From the NCBI GenBank assembly GCA_934047225.1, contig CAKOHE010000095.1, forward strand, positions 248,001-312,000: a stretch of DNA of 64,000 nt. The letters are read 5' to 3'. The DNA is from Ypsolopha sequella (taxonomy: Eukaryota; Arthropoda; Insecta; Lepidoptera; Ypsolophidae). This document shows positions 44,301-55,660 of this stretch, piece after piece. A model generated the notes under the pieces. That model saw nothing but the letters and a program-made list of their open reading frames with translations. It ran no database searches and was not told the origin of the DNA. The number at the start of each line of letters is the position of its first letter. Position 1 is the first letter of the stretch. The translations under genes were made by a program, and so were the position numbers.

Positions 44301-46645
44301 TGTATAACAGCGTTTGAAGAGAGTTTGTATATTCCTAAGCCTATATTTGATAGCAGTTGTGCAAGGTAATATCTTGAACTCCATAGTAACTGGTAAAAGG
44401 CTAAAACGACGAATTTAAGCGCTACTGTACCCCAAAAAGAGTAAAAATACTCCATAGTACGGTGATTGTTGACTCCAAAGCGTTGTAACAGTGGTCACTA
44501 GCGCGATTCCACTTCTTAAACCGTTTTAATGGATATAGTAAACGTCTAAGCCAGTTGTAGCAAGCCACCATTACAGTATTTGATAAAGAGATTAATCATG
44601 TCGATAAATCAACTTTTCATACCACAGGTCATAATTTAAAAAATAAGCATACCCGATTCATTTAAATGTAATGCTGTAATCAAATGAAAAAAGTCCTAAT
44701 GCCTCATTCGAGAAAAAATTTTAAATTGACCTTGAAAAAATTATTGCACTTGATTAATATAAATGACTAAAAATTCCACGAGTTTTGCAAGTGAATGAAA
44801 TATTTACCTGAATGAATACATATTTTGTCAGTAACCTGATGCTCGCACTAGTATTTTACGTATGCGAGTGAAAATTCATTCCAATTAATTACTGTAAAAG
44901 CGAAAGTTTGTACTTTAGCTTTACAGTATCTTATTTTGAAACGTAATTAGTAGCGACATTTGTGATGCGAGGTTCAACAGTTTAAAATATGACCAACCCA
45001 CAAATGCACTAAGGGTGTGGCCAAATACTAATAATTTAATTAACTTATTGCTCATATGTCTTTATATTAAAGTTTAATTTTGAATGTGACCCTACGTCTT
45101 TTGAAGCTTTATCGATAGGGATTGTTTTGTGGATTCTACGAATTCACAATGTCTTCCAAAGGTAACGTGAAGAAACTAGAACGAAGTTGCGACCTTATGT
45201 CACAACGTCATAGGGACCAAGTTATTAAGTATAAAAACGCATAGATGCACTCTTTATTTAGCAGAGGTTATATTTGGCGCCAGAAGAATTTTTTTTAATA
45301 GAGTTCATAGGCCATAAAACAGATAGATTAATTGGTCGACGAGTAGTTGTCAGGTTTTATGATCAGAAACCATGTTACAGTTTTTTTCGGTCATCTCGAG
45401 AAGTTGTACGGGGACACAGAGCTGCAAAACATACAGAGGGTGAAATATTTTGTGATTAAATTTGTACTGAAAGACTCAAATTCTGAAAAACTGCTTTTGA
45501 TTATAAATTAACAACTAAATGACTCAAGATTATGACTCTGAGACATATTTTTCTAGTTTTAAACGTAAACCAATCAGTGTTGTTTTTAAAGTACGTTAGT
45601 GAAGGCAGAAGAAGTGGAGGCAGGCTTTGACAGTCGAAGGTATTTTATAATATCCTTTTACATTTAAAATAGAGAAGTTTTATTCAGAAGGACGTTTAAA
45701 TTTCTATATTTTTAGTTTATTTCTATTTTAACTTAGACTATGAGGCAACAACACTGTATTTTTCGATACTCTGTATATTGCAGCGGACGAAATACCATAA
45801 AATTTAATGTGTTTCACACTCTTGACTGTTTTTGTTGAATTTAGCGAAAACAAACCTCAAGTAGGGTTTGACAACTAATTAATTAATAAAATAATGTGTC
45901 TGGAAGGGGGCGTGACCAGAAATGGTCAGGGAAATCGTCAGGGAGTTGCGCAGGAGCAACGTGAAAGCTGGGCAGTCGGTTTTGGGGAAGAAAACGGGAC
46001 GGATCGCCGGGTTGATGGCCATCAACGTATAATAAAATTACATCATATCGGTTTCCCCTTGGCCTAACGGATACGCGCTTTTTAGTTCGGGAGAATAAAT
46101 CGTAGACGCGTGCGGTTCGGTTTTTGTTCGGTTCGCTAAAGTGTGTAAGAGTGTTTTATTTCTGAAAAGTACGAGTGATTTAAATCGAAAATAAGCAAAC
46201 AAAATAACGGATTAAGATATAGAGTCACCGGTTAAATTAACACGAGCGTAAACCACATATATATATTCTATATTTTAAGAATTTATATCAACAGTTTATT
46301 TATTTACAGCAATTTTATATTTATCACTTATTTTATTCGAAATCTAGATTCCGGAGAAGGCGTCACTATATATTTCTGTTCCAACGTTTTGCTGAGATTT
46401 CTAGAGTTTGCGAGAGGAGGCATTATATAGGGCCACGAGAAACCAACGAGATTTCGCTTTATTTCCTTTATAGCAGGTTACAGCTGGCAGCATATATTTG
46501 TATATTTCTCTTCTAGTTTTTCTTCATACAGATACGTCGAGTGCAGAAATAATGGCTCCTCTCAATTTTTTTTGTTTATTTCGAATTCTAGCTTTTATTT
46601 ACTTTTCTGAGAATGTTGATGTGTGCTACTTTATTTAGATATTAG
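44301..46645. other. Non-coding stretch, with a tRNA-like A box near 46060
   Basis: No protein gene could be supported in 2.3 kb. At 46060-46070 TGGCCTAACGG is an exact match to the internal tRNA promoter A box and to the D-arm of arginine-type tRNAs (TTGGCCTAACGGATAC). The expected B box downstream is only weakly matched (GCGGTTCGGTTTT near 46120), so this is a fragment or tRNA-derived repeat. Confidence 0.45.
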
Positions 46646-47040
46646 CTAGGTACTTCAAGAGGTGGGAACGAGCTATTCAATCCGTGATTGTGGCATAGGG
46701 TTCCCGGAAATTCAGTATGCAGTTAGCTCGCCTGAGGACGCCGATGTAGATCGTGGTTCAACAAGGGGGCTGGCTGAATTTTCTGCTATTCTTTGCCCAT
46801 AATCAAGGAGAGCCGAGAGTATAGGAATATTTCATGGGGTTTTCTAGGTACTTCAAGAGGTGGGGACGAGCTATTTAAACCGTGGTTATAGCATAGGGTT
46901 AATGGAAATTCAGTGTGCGGTTAGCTCGCCTGAGAACGCCGATATAGATCGTGGTTCAACAAGGGGGCTGGCTGGATTTTCTGCTATTCTTTGTCTATAA
47001 TCAAGGAGAGCCAAGAGTATAGGAGTGTACTATGGGGCTT
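46646..47040. repeat. 198-bp tandem duplication
   Basis: The unit starting TAGGTACTTCAAGAGGTGGG at about 46647 is repeated from about 46845. Both include TTAGCTCGCCTGAG, GATCGTGGTTCAACAAGGGG and ATAATCAAGGAGAGCC. The copies differ at several per cent of positions, so the event is not very recent. No protein frame runs through it. Confidence 0.85.
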
Positions 47041-47998
47041 TTAGGAAGTACGTAGTTTTTTAGCTTGATCAAGCGTCGTAGGAACTACAGGAGGGATGTA
47101 TGAAATCAGTTGTGATGGTTTGAAAGTTGGGAAATGCATGGTTTAAAAATTATAGGGTTTAGGATGGTTGTATCGCATTTTCGCTGGATTTGTAAGGTGG
47201 CTAGACTGATTGATGTCTAGTTAGGTCCAAGTTATTAGGTGTGCTGGGAGACTTGGTTCGTAAAACAACAGTATGCAGGGCCCCCGTTTTCTTCTAGCCC
47301 TATTTTAGGTCTAGAATCCCTTGATTATTCTATCCCAACGCAACTCAGCGAGCAACGGCCAGAAATCTCTTTTAAATTCCCAACCTTAATATATAAATAT
47401 ATTATATTCATAGACCTAACATATTTTTATTAATATACATAACTATGATATAAAACATAACAGTGTTTACGTTACAAATACAAATCGTCTTTGTGCAGTC
47501 GCAAGTGAAAGTGTCGTTTTATGTGAAATACGGAACAGCAGTGAACGTGATTTCTACCCTTGGCCGTTCGGCTGAAACACGTAGCTAAGTAGCATGCCTT
47601 CTCACCTTTTCTTGATAAACCCGGAAGTCGCGTATTTCACTCGGAGCATATTTTTATTTTTTTTCTTTCTCTTCTTACTTTAATTAACCGTTTTTGTTTT
47701 AAACACAACGTATGGGTCTTAGCAGTAGGTAAATTAGACGATCACACAATTTAATTTATGGCCAATTTAATTACTAATTGATGTACTTATTAAAGTACAT
47801 CCACACCCCCCCATCGTAATGTAAGAAGGCGTAAAACCCCTTCATTTACATTACCTATATTTATTCATTCGTTATTGACATTTATCCGATCACTTTTAAA
47901 TCACTTAGGAACATATATTCCTTTGTGTCACGCTATTGAAAATATAATGAAAAAACACAGATTTATTTCAGTGTTACAGTCGCGTCGCAATCATGTTT
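47041..47998. other. Non-coding stretch
   Basis: No gene or clear repeat recognised. Confidence 0.5.
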
Positions 47999-48162
47999 AA
48001 ATTCTATTAAGGTGGTACAAGAACTTATTGTATTTATTTTAGCTCATACAATCACTTTTCACGCACTTTTGTATGTGTGCAAATTCTATAAAGGTGGTAG
48101 AAGAACTTATTATACATTTTTAGGTCCTACAATCACTTTTCACGCGTCTTTGTGTCGCTAAG
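47999..48162. repeat. 82-bp tandem duplication
   Basis: AAATTCTATTAAGGTGGTAC at 47999 recurs as AAATTCTATAAAGGTGGTAG at 48081, and both units end with CACTTTTCACGC. The copies are similar but not identical. Confidence 0.8.
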
Positions 48163-49231
48163 GCCCGTATAAAGTGGGCCCTTTCCAGTGGTATAGAAGT
48201 AAATGAGAAGTTCTCTATCGCTACTGTAACGCTTGCTTATGAAGGTTAAGCCGTTATAAATATCTGTTAAGCGGCCTTTGTAGCGCTTATTATACCGCTT
48301 AGGTGCTACTTGGGTAGTAAACCGCATTGTGGTAATTAAGTACAAGACACATAAAATATATATATATTTAAATCAAACTTAACATACGAAATACATGAGC
48401 TAGGTTCAATACAATAATTCAAAGGTCAAAAATAATATAATTTATATTTTGACATTAAGCAAAACTCTCTAAATGTGTAAGGAAGGGAGAAAAATGACCG
48501 CTTTAGAAGCTTGGAGATAATCGGAGTAACATAAAGACCCAGATAATGTTCTATATTAACAGTAACATGTTAACAAATCCTGCATTTTTATTTTTATTTA
48601 CCTTTTGACATTCACATTTTGATTTTACATCTATTTTCAATAATATTTTCATTTACTTTGACATATATACTAGTATATTAATTATTCTCATTTACTGAGT
48701 GCTGACTTGTTTTTAAAAATTACATAAAATTCCTGAATCTTTTGAAAAAGCGTAATAACCAAAACCGGTCGGCAACTAATTCTGAAATAAACCAGCAAAA
48801 CATGTACAAGTTTTGGAATATTATTATTGTCTGTTTGATGGTGCAGTGGATATGTATGAATGAACTAATGAATCGACACTTTATTGTACAAAAAAGACAC
48901 TAAAAGATAAATACAGATTTGAAAAAATTAATTTGTACAGAGGCGGAATTATCACTTGTAGCGATTTCTTCCAGACAACTTTTGTTTATTAAAGAAATTA
49001 TTAAAATACGAAAAATGGGGTACAGACAACGATGATACAAACATTCTGTAAATAAGGTCAAAAATCAATAAAGTATAAATATAAATGTACTTAACAACTC
49101 GTATATTATATAAATGTACTACCTACCTAATTAAACTGACACCTTACTTACATAAATTAACTTGAAAAATTAACAAGAATATAATAATAAATACATTTAA
49201 ATAGTGTATGTATTTACAATAATATCAATAA
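48163..49231. other. AT-rich non-coding stretch
   Basis: No gene recognised in about 1 kb of AT-rich sequence. Confidence 0.5.
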
Positions 49232-49422
49232 GGCATTGGAATGGAGACCACGTACAGCAAAGCGCAGCGTAGGCCGCCCTCGTGCCCGCTGTACTGACGA
49301 TCTGAAGGACATTGCGGGTGGCGGCTGGATGAGGATGACTGAGGACCGCCAAGGGTGGCGTAATATTGGGGAGGCCTATGTCCAGCAGTGGACGAATACG
49401 GGCTGATGGGTGGATGGATGGA
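49232..49422 (+). pseudogene. RTE-type LINE 3' end with GGAT tail
   Basis: The plus strand encodes ALEWRPRTAKRSVGRPRARC, TDDLKDIAGGGWMRM and RQGWRNIGEAYVQQWTNTG before a stop. This is the C-terminus of lepidopteran RTE-like ORF2 proteins. The stop is followed at once by the simple tail TGGGTGGATGGATGGA that such elements use when inserting. The copy is a severely 5'-truncated insertion. Confidence 0.82.
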
Positions 49423-49981
49423 ATAATATCAATAGATTGATTGACGACGCTACCAACCTAAAGAATCTTCGTAATGAGATCTGACATTCCTCTTAAGAGA
49501 CCCCTTTACGATTGATTTTTTCATAGGTATTATCTAGCGACATCTAACTACGTCTCTATACAAACAAAAAGCAAAATTTGATGAAACACCATCATAATAG
49601 TTGTGAGGATATCGTGAATATTGCCTCGTTTTTACACAAAGTTTAGCAAGTTGTATAATTTTATCTATACTGGAAATAAAAAAAGAGAAATACATACGTC
49701 GTTTATGTAAAAAAGACTTAGTTTATACACATTTCTATAAATAAACAGTTACCTTTTCATGGGAAACAGTTTTTACCGTTGTTCCATAATGCTGATAGTG
49801 AAGTTATTGGTCAAAACATTTAGTTTTGTGATTGGTGGTCAAACGGGGAACGTCCCTAGGGACGTGTGCGATACCTCGACTTCTCCCCATCCCCTGCCCC
49901 CAGGGACCTCTCATATCAATATTAAAAGTACAACCCGAACAAACATGCTACAAAATGTAATGTTGTTAGTCCGCAGTGTAG
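49423..49981. other. Non-coding stretch
   Basis: No gene recognised. A short perfect CCCTAGGGACG-type palindrome occurs near 49854. Confidence 0.45.
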
Positions 49982-50117
49982 AACATATACACCTACATAG
50001 GTATACAACACGTCGGTACATAGTAAACATATACACCTACATAGGTATACAACACGTCGGTACATAGTAAACATATACACCTACATAGGTATACAACACG
50101 TCTGTACATAGTAAACA
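49982..50117. repeat. 44-bp tandem repeat, three copies
   Basis: AACATATACACCTACATAGG recurs at 49982, 50026 and 50070; the third copy has TCTG for TCGG. Each unit contains TACATAGGTATAC. Confidence 0.92.
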
Positions 50118-50339
50118 ATCCGAGGAATGTTTGCTCACTCGCTGCTGAATATTTGATTTGTGCTCGTTTGATTCGAGTCGAGTTTACAGGAGCCGGAGGG
50201 GTACAAGGGGAGGGACTTACTATTTGTGAAATTATTAAATATTTTCATTTTGTCCAACAATATTGTAAATTTTAGCAGTCCTATGTTCCGTTCTGCAATG
50301 AGTGTTCAGTTAACATTATAACATACATTACAACGTTGA

Positions 50340-50770
50340 TGGCGCGGGGTCGTCAATAGAATGTAAATGCCCCTCGGCTCGGGTCGACAATATCGCGTCA
50401 CAGATTGCACCATCATTCATCATCGCGTTTTAATTTAAAACCGTCACACTGAAGCTGCCGCGCGCCGGAGTCATTTACGAATGACATAACTCACGTGAGT
50501 GTGGCGCAACCCCTTCCCACCCCTCGCCCCGTCTGCCCCTACCCTGGGCCAGTCCCACGCGACCCCGTACACAAATCAGTGCGTTTTTTACCGACGACTT
50601 ATTTCCATACGACGCGACGGAAGGGTGCGGCGACCAATCACGGCGCGTCGCACATTTACATACCGACGCTTTGTGCCATGTGGGGATATGCAAAATAGTC
50701 AACCTGCAACCCGTTCTCCAATACCGGCAGGTTCTACACTCACTGCACACCTTCATGTTGCTGAAGTGTA
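50340..50770. promoter_or_regulatory. CpG-rich patch, possible promoter or 5' exon of an unseen gene
   Basis: This patch is much richer in GC and CpG than its surroundings and contains CCAATCACGGCGCGTCGC, CACGTGAG and GCCGCGCGCCGG. A CCAAT box and E-box in a CpG-rich setting would fit a host promoter, but no start codon with a convincing downstream exon is visible, so direction and gene are unknown. Confidence 0.3.
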
Positions 50771-50949
50771 ACTCTCTTCACTCTCACTGACACTGGGTGA
50801 TAATCTACTGAAGTCCCTTTGTCCCGTGCCACGGGCCGCTCGTTCAAACTTTACCGACTCAACAACTACTATTACAACTATGCAATTCTAGTTTAATTTT
50901 TCTGGCCTCTGGACGATCTCTAACTGTTATACTTATTCAAATATGTATT

Positions 50950-51345
50950 CATTAGATTGGATATTCCACCTTGGATATCTTGCAAGGATCATTTCGCTAG
51001 GCTGGGTGTGTTAACCGTACCTTCTTTATACATATACGTATTGTTATCCGATTTTTCCAAACATATTACTAGGCTAGAAACTCCGGATGACAAAGTACAA
51101 AGATTAAATTCGAGGCGCAAAGATGTCCGGATCAATACTGTGCCTCCCTCGTTGAAAATTGCGGAACACAGTGCTTGCTACCAAGCTGTTAGATATTACA
51201 ACGCGTTGCGGAACACAGTGCTTGCTACCAAGCTGTTAGATATTACAACGCGTTGCCTTTAAGTTTGAAGCTAATTGACTCAACTGGTATTTTTAAAACT
51301 AATCTAAAAAAATTCTTGCTTACGAAATGTCTGTACTCATTGGAT
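50950..51345 (+). pseudogene. LINE C-terminal fragment with an internal 47-bp tandem duplication
   Basis: The plus strand encodes WISCKDHFARLGVLTVPSLY and HITRLETPDDKVQRLNSRRK, then KIAEHSACYQAVRYYNAL, and later KTNLKKFLLTKCLYSLDDFF. This is the C-terminal tail of a Jockey/CR1-like reverse transcriptase ORF. The 47-bp segment containing GCGGAACACAGTGCTTGCTA is present twice in a row (from 51161 and 51208), which shifts the frame. The remainder to about 51590 looks like its 3' untranslated region. Confidence 0.7.
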
Positions 51346-52006
51346 GATTTTTTTCTTTGACAATACTTGACGTCCTGGATCTTTGTCCTTTACCTTATAC
51401 TTTTGACATAAATTTGATAACTAATAGACATTTTATTACTATTACCATTACTATTATTTATTAACATTGCATCAAATTAAGAACCTGATACATACATTGT
51501 CATTATAATTTTAAGATTTGTAAAATATGTTAATTATAAGATTGTTTTTCTAATACAATGTAAATTGTTTGAAGAATAAATAAACTGATATGAAGTATTA
51601 GACATATATTTGCATACAACAGTCAACTAAAGTTACGAAAACCAGATGTAAGAGGAGGAAGTTGGACATAGATGTGTTTCTAAATGCATATGTTCCTCTA
51701 TCTTTCTGTGAGCGTCCATTTACTGATGTAACTCTTTATAAGAGAGAGTGTCCCTGTAGGTAGTTGTAATGTGTGTGTGTGTGTGTGAGGCAGGTCAGTG
51801 CGGCGAGATGTCGCCCGGCGGCGCAGCGCTTTCGGGCACGAGTGTGTGTGTACATGAAGCATACGAGTGTGAGTCTATTGATTAGCGCAATCAGCGACAC
51901 CCGCTGCGACTACCTCTCTCTCCTCCCACACCCTGCCCCCCACCCCGCCTGCACCCGCCACGCCACTCTAGACACTGTGCTAGACGAAGCATTATATGTA
52001 TATATA
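51346..52006. other. Non-coding stretch with (GT)n and a GC-rich patch
   Basis: A (TG)n run lies at 51769-51788. It is followed at about 51800-51975 by GC-rich sequence with a pyrimidine-rich block (CTCTCTCCTCCCACACCC). No exon could be defended. Confidence 0.45.
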
Positions 52007-52248
52007 CAAGGTGAATTTGCAAACATCGTCCAAATTCATACTTGAGCCTTGGTAACTGATCAGCATCATGAACCAATAATGATTTTTGTAAAATTCATAA
52101 AATGAATTCACTCAGGACTGGTAGTGAATTACTATGGGAAGGCGAAATTTCATTATACGAATTTCACAAAAACTGTTATCGATTTATGATGCTGACCACT
52201 TACCAAGCCTCCACTATGAATTTGGACGATGATCATAAAGTCACCTTG
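52007..52248. mobile_element. MITE A, 242 bp, TA-flanked
   Basis: CAAGGTGAATTTGCAAACAT at the left is matched inverted by the right end (TTTGGACGATGATC...CACCTTG). The inverted similarity extends about 65 bp per side with mismatches, for example GTCCAAATTCATA on both arms. TA lies immediately outside each end (52005-52006 and 52249-52250), as for Tc1/mariner-type MITEs. Confidence 0.8.
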
Positions 52249-52256
52249 TACATATA

Positions 52257-53242
52257 CAGGGTGGAAAAAATTTAAGGGCCCTGGAGGGGAACTACCTAAA
52301 ATCCTTTAGTTAGCTCATTTTGCTGAAAAGAAACATTCCTTTATTTTTTAAAAGAAACAAAACTGCATTCAAAGATCTTCTAAAATTCGCTTGTCTCACC
52401 CGGGAATCGAACCAACTAAAAACTAAAAAATAAACCCTCGCTATTTTATTATACAAATTGGTAGGAATATCGTTCAGGATATAATTTGTCTAATAAATAT
52501 TTGGTCTTTGAAATAAAAAAAAGTGAAAACAAGCTTCTAATAAATAAAATTGTTCTTGATACGCCATTATTACACAATGACAGCACGGAATGAAAGCAAA
52601 ACAAAACTAAATTTGAAATTCGAACGAATAGTTATATCGATTTTAAAAATGTTGAAAGTTATCATTCGAATTTTAAATTTGTTGCACCGCGTTTCAAAAT
52701 AAAATATTTTCCCTTTTTAAACTTTTCGTCAGTACGCCTACTGCAAGAAGGAATTGTGCTGTGCATAGATTTATAACGATTTTCTTATCGAAGTCTTCAA
52801 CAAGGTACTTAAGGTAAACAACATTAGCAAGCTTGTACTTCATACGATGTCTTTGGATGTTAGAGAGATAAGAAAATTAAAACGTGTCATTTACTTGTTA
52901 CAAGTGAACAGTATTTTATTAGGTATTGTTAACAAAGAACTTGTAATAAATATTCTATTTCGTGGGTATCTCGTACAACAGATGAGTGTAAGACCAAATG
53001 TTTATTAGACACATTTTATCCTGAACAATAATCCTACCGATTCGTGTAATAAAATAGCGAGGGTTTATTTTTTTCATTTTTAGTTTGTTCGATTCCCGGG
53101 TGAGACAAGCGAATTCTAGAAGATCTTTGAATGCAGTTTTGTTTCTTTTAAAAAATAAAGGAATGTTTCCTTTCAGTAAAATGAGCCAACTAAAGGATTT
53201 AAGGTAGTTCTCCTCCAGGGCCCATTCATTTTTTCCACCCTG
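52257..53242. mobile_element. MITE B, 986 bp with ~260-bp inverted ends, TA-flanked
   Basis: The left end CAGGGTGGAAAAAATTTAAG is matched inverted by the right end (ATTTTTTCCACCCTG), and good similarity continues about 260 bp inwards on each side. TA flanks both ends (52255-52256 and 53243-53244). The 470-bp centre has no transposase frame. Frames running through the arms are incidental. Each arm contains GTTCGATTCCCGGGTGA on one strand, a tRNA B-box-like string. It begins eight bases after MITE A ends. Confidence 0.85.
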
Positions 53243-53244
53243 TA

Positions 53245-54044
53245 TACTCGTACTAAAACTCCTTTGCCATAATACTATTCTCAATATTCCTAGCTGAGCT
53301 CATTATCAAATATAATTTTACAACAACAACCGTCCACTCTTTGTTAACGATTACCTAATTTAATTACGATTACCTTAGGTACCAAACTGGTCTCAAGGTA
53401 CCGAACTGGTCTCAAATCATTATACCCTTACGGGACATGAGTGCCCTACCTTCGGATTAGAAAGCCGAGACCCGACCACCAGAGATTCATATCATCGCTG
53501 CGATGAGACAAACGTATTTAAAAGCTTCCTTCACTTCTAGTTTTTCCTAAACATAACTTGTACGTATATAAATTATCTGCATTGTTCAAAAGCTTCATAA
53601 AATCGTTAAAGTGTAAATATAGTTTCTAGTTCCTGTATTTATTGAAAGTATCGATACATTATCGCAACACGTTGTGTATCTAGCACTCGACAACAGAGAC
53701 GAGTGTTGTCGCTATCTGCGCTACGAGCGACTTGTTATATAAGCTACGAGCTACGATGTGCTACGAGATGCTACGTGATGCCTACGAGGATGCTATGTGA
53801 ACCGACATTTTACATATTCCGTATACGTAGCAACTGAATCTAACTTCGTTCACTTAATTCGAGTCCGAAACCAGTCTATCAACTTTTGATACTTATTACA
53901 CAGGTACAACTCGAATCAATAGACCTTGGCAATAGAAATGGCCGCCCGCTCTTTCCGTACTGTCAGTGTAGACCAATCGCACACCTGACATATTACATCA
54001 CAATATGGGCTTTAAACGATCGACAATGTACACATTGACTGCTA
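53245..54044. other. Non-coding stretch
   Basis: No gene. Short direct repeats such as TACGAGCTACGATGTGCTAC occur near 53730-53800. Confidence 0.5.
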
Positions 54045-54170
54045 TTGTTTTTAGGGTTGGGTACTCGAAGGTTGCCAACGAGTCTCTATTCCTAAGCCTC
54101 CACCGTCTATGTGTCTGTCCATCTGTATGTCCGTCTGTCACAGGGGTCTACAACTTTTCACAGAAATTGT
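54045..54170 (+). repeat. Dispersed repeat, copy 3 (diverged)
   Basis: Contains TTTTTAGGGTTGGGTACTCG, CTCTATTCCTAAGCC and GTCTGTCCATCTGTATGTCC, a diverged relative of the sequence at 57757-57920. Confidence 0.55.
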
Positions 54171-54409
54171 ATTACTATGTGGCTTATATTATGGAAAATA
54201 ATAAAAAAAGCTGAAACCCAAAAAAATCTCGAAAATGTAGCATTTTTTAACGTAAATTACATTTAAAAAAGTTTCTGCTGTATTCCACAGTAATATATAC
54301 ACGCTGGAAAAGGATAAAAACAGGGATTTGATCAAATCTCTAACACTTTCGACTATTGTGACAAAAATAATTCTGTATATTATCTCCATAATCTGCCTGC
54401 CGTGATTTC

Positions 54410-55660
54410 GTTTTTATAAAGTCAGGGCTGAAGATGTTAAGAAGTGTATCCTATCCACCTCCTCACAAGCTGTAGAGTGTGATAACATAGGCTTAGATAT
54501 GATTTTTCCTATCCTTGATGTGTTGTTGCCTCCTCTTACACAACTCTTTGATAATTTATTGGCCAGCAATACTTTCTCTTCCGCATGGAAACAAGCTTTT
54601 GTTGTCCCCTTACCTATAATCACAAATCCCACTTCCTTTAAAAATTACCGCTCTATTTATATTTTTCCCTTTTTATCCAAAGTCCTTTAAAAACTTGTCC
54701 ATGTTTAGTTTAGTGAATTTCTTTCTCAGAATAATTTGGTTAACCCGCTACAGTTAGGTTTCCGTCCAGGTCATAGCACTGTAACTGCCCTTGTCAAAGT
54801 CACTGATGATATCTGCTTTAATATGTATAAGCAACATCTCGCAGTTCTTACATTGCTCGACTTCAACAATGCTTTCATGGTGGTGGTGTCGCAGTTGCAT
54901 TTACGTGCTGATCTAGACTGCAAGATTGTCTCAGATCCCAAGAAGACTTTTTGAACATTTATTTTTATAATTAATGTTATTATGAGCAAATTATCCTGAT
55001 GGGAGATTTTAATACCTGTCTCATCGAAAATGACCATAGGCCAAAATCACTACAGTCAGTGATGAAGTCTCTTAATATGAACCTTCTGGTCCAACTCATT
55101 TTCAGCCTGGTTCCCCCCCTCACTCCTTGACTTGATTATTAACTTGTCTCCGGCTCATAAGGTTTTCAATGACCAATTCAATGCTGCGGATTTTTCTCAT
55201 CACGATCTCATTTTCTTGTCATATAGTCTCTGTCCCCCTAAATTCAAACATAATGTGTTACTTCTTCTTTTGAATTTCAGTAGTATGGATCTCGAAGCGC
55301 TAAGAGCTGATGTAAGTCGAATCGATTGGTCCTCAATAACTAAAAACGATAAGGTCGAGCATTTCAACACAATCATTCTAGCACTGTATGATAAGCATGC
55401 TCCCTTGAAGCAGACTAGGGTTAAGCATCTCCCAGCACCGTGGCTCACACCAGAGATTAAGACACTCATGGCACAAAGGGACAGGGCTCAGGTTAGATTT
55501 AGGCTGGATCCTTCCAATCAGAATGTCGAACGGTTCAAGCTGCTGCGTAACCACTGCAATAGTGCCTGTAGGCATTCTAGACGTCAGTATATATTAGAAT
55601 CCATCGAAAACTGTGCTCCCCACAATCTTTGGAAATTTCTAAAAACCCTTGGCGTATTTT
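54410..55660 (+). pseudogene. Scrambled LINE: RT piece followed by endonuclease piece
   Basis: Both parts are on the plus strand but in the wrong order. From 54410 to about 54878 an RT start is read: FPILDVLLPPLTQLFDNLLA, SAWKQAFVVPLPI, FKNYRSIYIFPFLSKVL, QLGFRPGHSTVTALVKVTDD and LTLLDFNNAF. Immediately after DFNNAF the sequence becomes endonuclease (GGGVAV, LRADLDCKIVSD), with MGDFNTCLIENDH and SHHDLIF following, then the linker before RT (PAPWLTPEIKTLMAQRDRAQ and RQYILESIEN). Normal order is endonuclease then RT. This fits two head-to-tail copies joined by a deletion, or a template switch. Several stops are present. Confidence 0.8.

Noticed and set aside
45274..45459. 61-codon plus-strand open frame (MAPEEFFLIEFIGH)
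   Set aside because: No recognisable domain, no splice sites in convincing positions and ordinary AT-rich composition; it could be chance.
51773..52045. 90-codon open frame starting MCVCVRQ
   Set aside because: It begins inside a (TG)n microsatellite and ends inside MITE A; no exon borders or domain support it.
52955..53284. 109-codon minus-strand open frame
   Set aside because: It lies in the right inverted arm of MITE B and is mirrored by the left arm; it is repeat sequence, not a gene.
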